From contig OZ004584.1 in NCBI GenBank assembly GCA_963924555.1, positions 7,997,001-8,061,000 on the forward strand: DNA of 64,000 nt, read 5' to 3'. Made by a program: the position numbers and the translations under genes. Under the pieces are notes generated by a model that ran no database searches, was not told where the DNA came from, and saw only the letters and a program-made list of their open reading frames with translations. Origin of the DNA: Crambe crambe (lineage: Eukaryota; Porifera; Demospongiae; Poecilosclerida; Crambeidae). Shown in pieces: positions 47,710 through 57,184 of the stretch (positions are counted from its first letter, which is position 1; each line of letters begins with the position of its first letter).

Positions 47710-48924
47710 ATGAAAGTATTTCTCAAATTTTCAATTTTTTTCTTATCAGTTGTTATTTTGGTTTATACTCTGGATCTCTCAAGATTTAAGGGAAAGGTTG
47801 ATTTACAGCGTCTTGTAACATACGTTTCGTCCAGCCCTAGTCTTGCCAGGTCTACAATTTCGTCCAGCCCTAGTCTTGCCAGGTCTACAATTTCGTCCAG
47901 CCCTAGTCTTGCCAGGTCTACAAAGGTGGAGAGCCCAACAATTCCTAGGCCAACCTATAATAGGGCTCATAGGCTTAGCACCGAGTATGTTTCTACAAAG
48001 CCAAGTTATCAACTGCTGTTCACCCGTCTATCATGTTGTTCCATAGCAGCACAGATGAAGATCAAAGATCTCTGTCCCAAAGATCAAAAGGTCAAACTTT
48101 CAATAAGTGCTACCTGCAGTTGCAAAGATTACATGTTATGTAAGCTTGTGATGGTGACAGCAATCTCCAGCAATCACTTTAACGAAAGTAAGGCCTATTT
48201 TGGATCAATTCATGTTCATTTTCCTCGCACAAAGATCATAGTTTATGACCTAGGACTAACTGAATCTCAATCCAGAACTGTGGCATCGTACTGCAATACA
48301 GAAGTCAGGAAATTCAATTTCAGTAAATACCCCAATTATACTAAAAATTTGGTCAAGTATGCTTGGAAACCATTTATTGTGAACGAAATGAGTGAGGAAT
48401 ATGAGATATTCCTGTACTGTGATTCTAGTTGTCGTATCGGAAAACCTATTAAAAACATGCTTCCTTATCTACTCATATTCCCACTCATTCCCTGCTCTCG
48501 ACTGCCACCGTATTTTCAAGTAATGAAAACAACACACGATGGTATGTTGAAATACCTTAAAATCAACACTTCAAGAAAGGAGTTGGTAAGTTTTCATCCA
48601 ACATTCCAAGCTGGCGCTGTTATTTACTGGGCTAATGACTTCATCAAGAAGCAATTTTTACCCAAGTGGGTAGACTGTGCAATGCATATCGAGTGCTTGT
48701 CTCCAAAAGGCGCTCGAAGTGGTGGATGCAACTTTAACAAACCCAAGCATCTCTATGCTGGCTGTCACAGGTTTGACCAGTCTGCTTTTAACGCAATACT
48801 AATTCGTGACTACAGCGATTCTATCAAGTCCTTCTTCCAAAAAGGGGGTGAAATACCAAACTTATGCAGCATAAGAATTCACCGTGGACCTGCTAAGAAT
48901 GTCAAACTATGTATTAATTCATAG
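47710..48924 (+). CDS. DUF1647-like type II membrane protein, copy E (second subfamily)
   Basis: A single exon. The first ATG in frame is 47710 (MKVFLKFSIFF), giving 404 aa. The anchor is IFFLSVVILVYTL. The stem carries three 11-aa repeats (SSSPSLARSTI) encoded by a 33-bp repeat. The lumenal domain is a distinct subfamily: LFTRLSCCSIAAQMKIKDLCP, VYDLGLTESQ, EIFLYCDSSCRIG (a more classical DxS motif), GAVIYWANDFIKKQF and CHRFDQSAFNAILI. It pairs head-to-head with copy D. It is nearly identical to copy G apart from the number of stem repeats. Confidence 0.8.
   Translation: MKVFLKFSIFFLSVVILVYTLDLSRFKGKVDLQRLVTYVSSSPSLARSTISSSPSLARSTISSSPSLARSTKVESPTIPRPTYNRAHRLSTEYVSTKPSYQLLFTRLSCCSIAAQMKIKDLCPKDQKVKLSISATCSCKDYMLCKLVMVTAISSNHFNESKAYFGSIHVHFPRTKIIVYDLGLTESQSRTVASYCNTEVRKFNFSKYPNYTKNLVKYAWKPFIVNEMSEEYEIFLYCDSSCRIGKPIKNMLPYLLIFPLIPCSRLPPYFQVMKTTHDGMLKYLKINTSRKELVSFHPTFQAGAVIYWANDFIKKQFLPKWVDCAMHIECLSPKGARSGGCNFNKPKHLYAGCHRFDQSAFNAILIRDYSDSIKSFFQKGGEIPNLCSIRIHRGPAKNVKLCINS
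47826..47924. repeat. 33-bp coding tandem repeat, three copies
   Basis: CGTCCAGCCCTAGTCTTGCC recurs at 47828, 47861 and 47894. The paralogous gene G has one copy only. This is a simple in-frame expansion or contraction in the stem. Confidence 0.95.
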
Positions 48925-49103
48925 GTCATCAATCATCCAATCAAAATTTACTATAATTTGGCTCACCCTGAAATTAATGGCCGGCAAGATTTTCCCATAG
49001 CTGACCCTTTACCATATTTTTCTTACATGATTATAAGACTATGTAGAGTGAAAGGCAACTGCCAGTGGACTAAAAGAGAGCTAGATATTAGTAGCTAGCT
49101 TTG

Positions 49104-49448
49104 CTAGTTTTGCTTTGCTATTTTTTTCCTAACACTTCTTGGAAGCTTTAAGTTCATTTCTTTGACCTCGTCGGAGATATCAGTCCCTAGAGGAAGAGTG
49201 GGGAGTGGTTCCAATGCACCCTGTTCCTCCGCAGTCCAACACACTCCGGTCCCCTCCTGCTTCCTTCCCACCTTAAATTTTCCCACATCCATTGCTTTCA
49301 AGCGTTCGATCCCTGCCCAAGCAATCATTACGCCATTGTTTGTACACAAGTGAGAGGGTGGAGACACCAATTGGTATCTATAGTAACTTGTCAGCTTCTG
49401 AAGTTCACCACAGAGGGACTTGTTGGAGGCCATTCCTCCTGATACAAC
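49104..49448 (-). pseudogene. Orphan copy of the last OSGEPL1-paralogue exon
   Basis: This 345-bp piece is almost identical to the terminal exon at 51865-52209 (VVSGGMASNKSLCGELQ to RKKIAKQN), with acceptor CTGCAG intact. No other OSGEPL1 exon is next to it. It was carried along when the E/G segment was duplicated, so it has no gene to belong to. Confidence 0.9.
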
Positions 49449-49537
49449 CTGCAATAGGGCAAGCAGGGCCATAGCTGGAAAAATATGACTGAGGGGGCAA
49501 AAGTTCTGCCATGCCTTAGTGACTAAAATTAATGATA

Positions 49538-50079
49538 CCGTATAGCCGGAAATAATTTGACGAAGATATTAATTTGACGCTTTGGCGGTTTAAGCATCAA
49601 ATCGCCAAAAATAAAACCGTCAAAAAGTCGCGCGGTTTAATTAAGTTTGCGATACATTGCGTTCCATTTATCGCACACCACTGCTGGAGTCAAAGAATAA
49701 CTTATAGGTTCTGGAGGAATAGCGCCTTGAACCTGTGATAGCGCAACGAATTGAAGAGCCATGAGCCATCCATCACTATAAAGAAAGAGAGAACAAGCGG
49801 CTGAAATTCTTCGAGGGATGTGTCCATTGTAGCATAAGGATCGCTATCAGTGTTAGTTTCTCCCAAGAACACTTTCGTAGACTAACAACTGGAGAACTCG
49901 TACTAAACTGATAATAGCTATATGGCTAACTAGCTGTACTGTACACAGCTCGCATGCACGATGCACGCGCATTATTTATTTTGCGCGATTTCAGATTCCG
50001 TCAAATTAAAATACCGTCAATGGTATTTTTATGAGGTAATCGTATAATATAATTCCCGTCAATATTACCGGCTATACGG
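49538..50079. mobile_element. 542-bp MITE with TA target duplication, present in one duplicate only
   Basis: The ends CCGTATAGCCGG and CCGGCTATACGG are exact inverted repeats that extend imperfectly to about 25 bp (AATAATTTGACG against AATATTGACG). TA flanks both sides (49536-49537 and 50080-50081). The paralogous segment at about 52300 has the empty site with a single TA. No transposase ORF is inside. TA duplication and TIRs fit a non-autonomous Tc1/mariner-type element. Internal GTCAAA/TTTGAC motifs recur near both ends. Confidence 0.93.
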
Positions 50080-50221
50080 TAATACTGTTTGATATACTTT
50101 TTCTGATGAATGGATTGACAGCAAGTACGTATGCATGAGGGTGACTGTCCCCCTGCCCTACGGCTCTGGCAAGACCTTCAGTTGACCGTAGCTAGAGAGG
50201 CAGGCTGTCTTCTATTATGAA

Positions 50222-50443
50222 TTACAGAGGTTGTCCTCTGTAATTCGAAAGAGGGGAGAAAGTGTGGCTAGGAGTAGGTCCAGGTTTAGCCTCGCTGGAC
50301 AGCGAGCTGTGGGAGAGAGGGAAGAAAGTGTGACTAGGTCTAGGACGTCTAGGCCGATATGATAGATCAATTCTTGTTCTGGCGATATAAACTAAAACTG
50401 CAAGAATAATAGTAGCTAATAGCAGCACAAGTCTAAGCTTCAT
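50222..50443 (-). pseudogene. Truncated 5' fragment of DUF1647 copy D
   Basis: Keeps the start codon (50443), the anchor LVLLLATIILAVLVYIA and the duplicated stem, then breaks at about 50243-50248, where the D sequence is replaced by AATTACAGAGGACAACCTCT. The lumenal domain is absent. It lies divergent to gene G exactly as D does to E, which shows that the D/E pair was copied and cut. Confidence 0.9.
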
Positions 50444-50519
50444 TGTTGTTGTACAATTTACAAATAACGCGCACCAATCACAAATAATGTACACAGTAGC
50501 TATCAACGCTAGCTAGGTG

Positions 50520-51677
50520 ATGAAAGTATTTCTCAAATTTTCAATTTTGCTTTTTTTCTTATCAGTTGTTATTTTGGTTTATACTCTGGATCTCTCAAGA
50601 TTTAAGGGAAAGGTTGATTTAGAGGGTCTTGTAACATACGTTTCGTCCAGCCCTAGTCTTGCCAGGTCTACAAAGGTTGTGGAGAGCCCAACAATTCCTA
50701 GGCCAACCTATAATAGGGCTCATAGGCTTAGCACCGAGTATGTTTCTACAAAGCCAAGTTATCAACTGCTGTTCACCCGTCTATCATGTTGTTCCATAGC
50801 AGCACAGATGAAGATCAAAGATCTCTGTCCCAAAGATCAAAAGGTCAAACTTTCAATAAGTGCTACCTGCAGTTGCAAAGATTACATGTTATGTAAGCTT
50901 GTGATGGTGACAGCAATCTCCAGCAATCACTTTAACGAAAGTAAGGCCTATTTCGGATCAATTCATGTTCATTTTCCTCGCACAAAGATCATAGTTTATG
51001 ACCTAGGACTAACTGAATCTCAATCCAGAACTGTGGCATCGTACTGCAATACAGAAGTCAGGAAATTCAATTTCAGTAAATACCCCTATTATACTAAAGA
51101 CTTGGTCAAGTTTGCTTGGAAACCATTTATTGTGAACGAAATGAGTGAGGAATACGAGATATTCCTGTACTGTGATGCTAGTTGTCGTATCGGAAAACTT
51201 ATTAAAAACATGCTTCCTTATCTACTCATATTCCCACTCATTCCCTGCTCTCGACTGCCACCGTATTATCAAGTAATGAAAACAACACACGATGGTATGT
51301 TGAAATACCTTAAAATCAACACTTCAAGAAAGGAGTTGGCAAGTTTTCATCCAACATTCCAAGCTGGCGCTGTTATTTACTGGGCTAATGACTTCATCAA
51401 GAAGCAATTTTTACCCAAGTGGGTAGACTGTGCAATGCATATCGAGTGCTTGTCTCCAAAAGGCGCTCGAAATGGTGGATGCAACTTAACCAAACCCAAG
51501 CATCTCTATGCTGGCTGTCACAGGTTTGACCAGTCTGCTTTTAACGCAATACTAATTCGTGACTACAGCGATTCTATCAAGTCCTTCTTCCAAAAAGGGG
51601 GTGAAATACCAAACTTATGCCGCATAAGAATTCGCCGTGCACCTGCTAAGAATGTCAAACTATGTATTAATTCATAG
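50520..51677 (+). CDS. DUF1647-like type II membrane protein, copy G (second subfamily)
   Basis: A single exon of 385 aa from the ATG at 50520 (MKVFLKFSILLFF). It is a close duplicate of copy E with one stem repeat instead of three. Lumenal substitutions include YCDASCRIG for YCDSSCRIG, KLIKNM for KPIKNM, and RIRRAP for RIHRGP at the end. All indels are in frame. Its 3' neighbour is the intact OSGEPL1 paralogue, so this is probably the parental position of the E/G duplication. Confidence 0.8.
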   Translation: MKVFLKFSILLFFLSVVILVYTLDLSRFKGKVDLEGLVTYVSSSPSLARSTKVVESPTIPRPTYNRAHRLSTEYVSTKPSYQLLFTRLSCCSIAAQMKIKDLCPKDQKVKLSISATCSCKDYMLCKLVMVTAISSNHFNESKAYFGSIHVHFPRTKIIVYDLGLTESQSRTVASYCNTEVRKFNFSKYPYYTKDLVKFAWKPFIVNEMSEEYEIFLYCDASCRIGKLIKNMLPYLLIFPLIPCSRLPPYYQVMKTTHDGMLKYLKINTSRKELASFHPTFQAGAVIYWANDFIKKQFLPKWVDCAMHIECLSPKGARNGGCNLTKPKHLYAGCHRFDQSAFNAILIRDYSDSIKSFFQKGGEIPNLCRIRIRRAPAKNVKLCINS

Positions 51678-51864
51678 GTCATCAATTATCCAATCAAAAT
51701 TTACTATAATTTGCTCACCCTGAAATTAATGGCCGGCAAGATTTTCCCATAGCTGACCCTTTACCATATTTTTCTTACATGATTATAAGACTATGTAGAG
51801 TGAAAGGCAACTGCCAGTGGACTAAAAGAGAGCTAGCTAGCAAAGTTATTAGTAGCTAGCTTTG

Positions 51865-54721
51865 CTAGTTTTGCTTTGCTATTTTTTTCCTAACACTTCT
51901 TGGAAGCTTTAAGTTCATTTCTTTGACCTCGTCGGAGATATCAGTCCCTAGAGGAAGAGTGGGGAGTGGTTCCAATGCACCCTGTTCCTCCGCAGTCCAG
52001 CACACTCCCGTCCCCTCCTGCTTCCTTCCCACCTTAAATTTTCCCACATCCATTGCTTTCAAGCGTTCGATCCCTGCCCAAGCAATCATTACGCCATTGT
52101 TTGTACACAAATGAGAGGGTGGAGACACCAATTGGTATCTATAGTAACTTGTCAGCTTCTGAAGTTCACCACAGAGGGACTTGTTGGAGGCCATTCCTCC
52201 TGATACAACCTGCAATAGGGCAAGCAGGGCCATAGCTGGAAGAATATGACTGAGGGGGCAAAAGTTCTGCCATGCCTTAGTGACTAAAATTAATGATAAT
52301 ACTGTTTGATATACTTTTTCTGATGAATGGATTGACAGCAAGTACGTATGCATGAGGGTGACTGTCCCCCTGCCCTACGGCTCTGGCAAGACCTTCAGTT
52401 GACCGTAGCTAGAGAGGCAGGCTGTCTTCTATTATGAATTACAGAGGTTGTCCTCTTTTAAACATTATTTAAAAGAAGGGGTGGTAATAGCTCTGTGATA
52501 TGAAAACTTGAATGGGGCCACTCAAGTCCCCCAGTACCCCTCTTTATCTCTCCAATTAAAAAAATCCCTTAATCATTCTCTATTATCTGCTCTAAAGCAC
52601 CAGCAGAGAGCTGATCACCACACATTTTTTTTTTTTTTTGAAATGATGAACAATCGAGGAATTAAGTGAATGCAAACAGACCATCTTTAGTGATGCTTAC
52701 CAAGGTGTTGACTGAAGGCCACTTTCTTTTGCAGTACTTAATAGCTCTGTGTGTCCGCATGACAAGATGGGTAACCACTGTATCCTGGATGGTAGCGGAG
52801 ATCTCCTCACACCTTGGTATGGGTGACTCCTCATCCCAGCCATCTGTATTCAATGAAAAACAGAAAACCAAAAAGCTTTGCGTTGAAAAGTGAGCCATTA
52901 TCAAAACCACTAAATTCATAAAAATTTCTCTGAGATAGACTCGCACCTTTAACAGCTTCAATGACAAATCTATGAGTAGCTGCTCCAATTCCAGCAAAAG
53001 AAAAGTTGCAACAATGACTGCAAGAAATAATGGAGAGAGAAAGTTAGGGAAGAAAAGTAAAGTGCAACCTGTGAATTGAGATAAGCTGTAGACAAAGGTA
53101 TTGAGCTGTAAAAGGACACGGTATTGGGATAAGCTGAGGGTGTCAGAAGTGAAAAAAAAAAGTTTGAGCATTGAAAGATGTTCGTTCGCTGTTCATATCA
53201 GAGGCCCCACTGAGTGATTCTGGAGGCAAATGCTTAGGAGATTTCACTTTTAGTGCATCTTTGTTGAGAGGTTTATCAGAGGTCATTATGACTCGGACTT
53301 TACTTACACATTATGCATGATCTGTGCATTGGTTTTCAACAATCTCAGTGTACTCCTAGAATCTCCTTTGAGAGCCATGTGCTCTATGGCAGCACCCTCT
53401 GACAAATCCTGCACCTCCGGATGAAGATCCAATCGCATCATGCGTACCACTTTCATGAGCACCTCCCCCAGTTTGCCATCAAGGTTCTTACCCAGGAGGG
53501 AAAACTTGCCAATGCCTTGAACCACAGCCAGGATGCAGTCGCCTCCTGAACCCACCAGGACCAAGTATGGAAATGGAACACTGAGAGATAAAGATAACAA
53601 CAAAGCAGGGTAATATAGACCCATTGAATAGAATTTTTAAAAAGCCACACAGTCATACTTACAGCCTCTCTATTCTTGGTATAAGAGCATGAGCCTCTAA
53701 GTGATGGATGGGAATCAAAGGTTTCCTATATGTAAAACAGAATAATTGTTATAACACAATGATTTTTTCCCCGTCGCATCCTCACTTTGCTTTTAGTGCT
53801 AATTTCTGTGCAAACATGATTCCTTCTCGCAGACAAGTTGGAAATCCCGGCCCCACTGTCACAGCTATGCCGCCCACCTCATCCAAACTCCGCCCACTTT
53901 TCTCCAGTGTCAGCTGAGTGAGTTGCTCCAAGTTATCGCGGTGAATGTCGGCTGCTTTGAGAGGAGCAATCCTGCCACTCCTATCAGGGATAACACCTCA
54001 TTACGCCACTCTCTTATTAAACCACCCACTCTCTTGATTATGCACCCCACCTCCTCATATTAGGTACTACACTCTCTTATTAAACCACCCAACCCTCTTC
54101 ATTATGCACCCTACCCCTCTTATTGGATCCTCATTGGGCACCCCACTCTCTCATTAAACCACCACACCCTCTTATTGATCCTTTAACGCTCTAACATTAT
54201 GCATCGTTATGAGCACTGATGCAAGCTTCCATGACTCACTCCCGATGATCTTTGATTTGTGAGAGGAGAGACTGCCCTAGAACGCGTCTAGACTCATTAA
54301 CCACTGCAACCCCAGTAACAGTAGATCGGGATTCGATGCCAAGGAGAGTCAGCGGTCCTCCTGAAAACTGCCCCATGTTCCTCTTCATCTTGTTCATTAC
54401 TGAAACTGTAGGCCACCTAAGATGGCGGTTTCGGTCCATGGTAGGTGGACCTCTGGGACTGGGAGGAAGAGAGGGGGCGGGGATTTGAGGAGGGGTGTGG
54501 TTTGCATTCATTTCGGTCTTTGTTGGCGATCTAATGGTACGGGCATCACCCTCATTGGTTGAGATAGATGATAATATTATAGTCTGTACAATATAGCATT
54601 AAATCAAGATGATAAGGATAGAACGTCTGACACTGACCTTTTTGAGTAAGCTACTAGCAAGCAACCGTCCTTGTCGAACTAAAGGTCTCCCCAACGATAA
54701 ACCTGCACAGTGAATTTCCAT
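51865..54721 (-). CDS. OSGEPL1-like paralogue with degenerate active site
   Basis: Exons 5' to 3': 54721-54638, 54583-54240, 53980-53786, 53725-53663, 53580-53308, 53017-52947, 52843-52701, 52209-51865. They give 505 aa in phase. The first exon and its 54-bp intron are my least certain step; its product (LGRPLVRQGRLLASSLLKK) looks like a mitochondrial presequence. The family (Qri7/TsaD, OSGEPL1) makes the threonylcarbamoyl-A37 modification of mitochondrial tRNA. The metal-binding HHLEAH is kept. However, the N-terminal GIESSCDDTGVAV block reads GIESRSTVTGVAV, SGGHC has become SGGDC, and the metal-binding Asp in CTDNG is Asn (CTNNG). Internal exons have the same lengths as in the neighbouring copy (195, 63, 71, 143). 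The intact frame with changed catalytic residues suggests a pseudoenzyme rather than a dead gene. Confidence 0.8.
54000..54200. repeat. Degenerate CACTCTCTTATTAAACCACCC intronic repeat
   Basis: Six or so irregular units in the intron before the RIAPLKAAD exon. Non-coding. Confidence 0.75.
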
Positions 54722-54895
54722 GTTCGCACCTTACTCCAGCCATTAGCACTGCATCTACCTCATTCTAAATTGAAACATATTAGAACTTGACTGCACAAAC
54801 AATGCATGACGACCATTGGGTAACAGCTAGCTAATGTGCGCGCACGCGCGAGCTCTACTCTTATTCCAATTAGCGCACACCAATACTTGAATGAT

Positions 54896-56096
54896 TCATG
54901 TTCTTTTGATCTTGATATTCATTGCTTTGACCTTGTCAGAAATGTCAGTCCCCAAAGGAAGACGGGGGATTGGTTCCAATGCACTCTGTTCCTCCACAGT
55001 CCAGCACACCTCTGTTCCATTCAACCACTTCTGCTTCTCAACCTGGAACCTTCCTGCATCCATTGCTTTCAAACGCTCCATCCCTGCCCATGCAATCATC
55101 ACACCATTGTCTGTACACAAGTGAGGGGGTGGGAAATCAAGTGGATGTCTAAACAAGCGAGTCAGATTCCAAAGTTTGGAACGGAGATACTTGTTAGCAG
55201 CCACACCTCCTGATACCACCTGGAATTGAAACAAAGTGGATATGAAGATGACATCACTATCAGGTACTTTGTCAGTTGTAGAAAGATTCCCTTCTTCATG
55301 ACATAACCCACAGAGAAGAAATAGCACTACAGGACATTTTATGGTCCATATAAAAAGATATCATTGGTTGTGAGGGTACATATAGATCCTTCTTACCACA
55401 GCCGAAATAGGAATCTTCTCAGCTTTGCAGTACTTCATTGCTCTGTGGGTGCGCATGGTTATATGACAGACCACAGTTTCCTGGATGGTAGCAGAGATGT
55501 CCTCACACCTCGGCATGGGCGACTCTTCATCCCACCCTCCTGTACAACAAGAAACCTTTTTAAAATTCAAAAGTGGAACCTCCGAAATAATGGATATCAC
55601 AAGGCACACAATAGAGACAAACATACTTACCAGCAGCAGCTTGAACGTGAAACCTAAGTGCTGCTGTCCGCATCCCAGAGAAGGAAAAGTTGCAACAGTA
55701 ACTATAAGGATCATACAATGCATAATTAGGTCATAGCAATACATTCATATTATATTACTGTATGTCCAATAGGATCCTACTTCCTCACCTTGTGGACATG
55801 ACCGGTGCATTCCTTTTCAATAATCGAAACTTGGTAGGGTCCCCCTTGAGAGCCATGCACTCTATGGCAGCACCCCCGGGCAGATCCTGCACCTCCGGAT
55901 GCAGGTTCAGTCGCAACATGCGGGCACACTTGTCCAGCACATCCCCCGGGCTGTCGTCAAGGTTCTTTCCCAAGAGAGCAAAATTGCCAACACCATGAGC
56001 CACTAGTAAGAGACAATGACCACCAGAACACAGCAGAACCAGGTATGGGAATGGAATACTGGGAATCCAAATAAAGACAATGAATGAGAATAAAGA

Positions 56097-56138
<42 letters not shown>

Positions 56139-57088
56139 ACTTACCTATTGTCAATTCTTGGCATGAGAGCATGTGCTTCCATATGATGGATTGGAATGAG
56201 AGGTTTCCTTTAAAAAAAGAGAGAATTTCTATAAATAGCATTAGAGGGTGGAAATTTAATATTAAGTCCTTGCTCTACAGTATTCACAAACTTGGACTCT
56301 TGGGCCAGTTTCCGAGCAAACTGAATTCCCTCGTGGAGACTTGGTTTCATTCCTGGTCCCACTGTCACAGCGATACCACCCACCTCATCTAAGCTCCGCC
56401 CACTTCTCTCCAGTGCCATTTGAGTGACTCTCTCTATGTTGTCACGGTGAAGGTCAGCTGCTTTGAGGGGCATAATCCCACCAGTCCTGCAATAACATAA
56501 TTGAGTAGTTAGTCCAAAAATGGTACCTGATGAGTCTAATTCTATAGCTATTATTAAATGTTGATTTGACCATTAAAACAATACCAGTAGATGCTTGGCC
56601 AAATTATTACACTGACATTAGTAATCATAGCCATATCATTGTAATCATACTGACTGTCCATATGATCAAGTCCATACTTTCATCACTCACTTTAGGTGTT
56701 CCTTGGTCTGTGAGTGAAGAGCCTCGCCGAGCACATGTCCGAACTCATCAATCACAGCAACCCCAGTATCATCGCAACTGCTCTCAATCCCGAGAAGAGT
56801 TAAGGGTCTTTCGGAGTATTTGCCTGTATTACTCTTCATCTTGTTCATTATGCCATGCCTCCTGGGGAGGCAGTGGGCTTGGTCAACATTGGATGGAACC
56901 TTATTGATGGGAGAAGGGGAGAGGTTTTGAGGAGGAGGGGTGTGGTTTCTCCCTGTGGATACTTTAGTTTCATTCCCACTGCTTGAAGCAGCAACTGTTG
57001 AGCATACAAGAGCCTGCAACTGCGGGAGTACGATCGAGCTTCGGCCTTGTACAAATACAGACCCGCTTAAAACTGGCCTTGAAAGCAT
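54896..57088 (-). CDS. OSGEPL1: tRNA N6-adenosine threonylcarbamoyltransferase, mitochondrial
   Basis: Exons 5' to 3': 57088-56691, 56486-56292, 56207-56145, 56058-55789, 55701-55631, 55539-55397, 55219-54896. They give 487 aa in phase. The start MLSRPVLSGSVFVQGRSS has Arg and hydroxyl residues without acids, which suits mitochondrial import. Family motifs are complete: LLGIESSCDDTGVAV, GGIMPLKAADLHRDN, AVTVGPG, the metal-binding HHMEAH, LLCSGGHCLL, NFSFSGM, ETVVCHITMRTHRAMKYC, VSGGVAANKYL and the metal-binding Asp in CTDNGVMIAW. It transfers threonylcarbamoyl from TC-AMP to A37 of ANN-decoding mitochondrial tRNAs. It lies tandem to the degenerate paralogue (175 bp away) and head-to-head with RETSAT. 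Confidence 0.93.
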
Positions 57089-57184
57089 GACTAGGGCTTG
57101 AAGGTCCACGTGGCCTCAGGAGTGGGCGTGACCGTCGTTTACACAGCTACAGCAGCTCGGTAATCACATGACGGTGAATTTAAG
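57089..57184. promoter_or_regulatory. 96-bp divergent promoter between OSGEPL1 and RETSAT-like gene
   Basis: The start codons are only 96 bp apart, so promoter elements must be shared or overlap. A CACGTG E-box lies at 57107-57112 and TCACATGAC at about 57162-57170. No TATA box. Confidence 0.6.
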
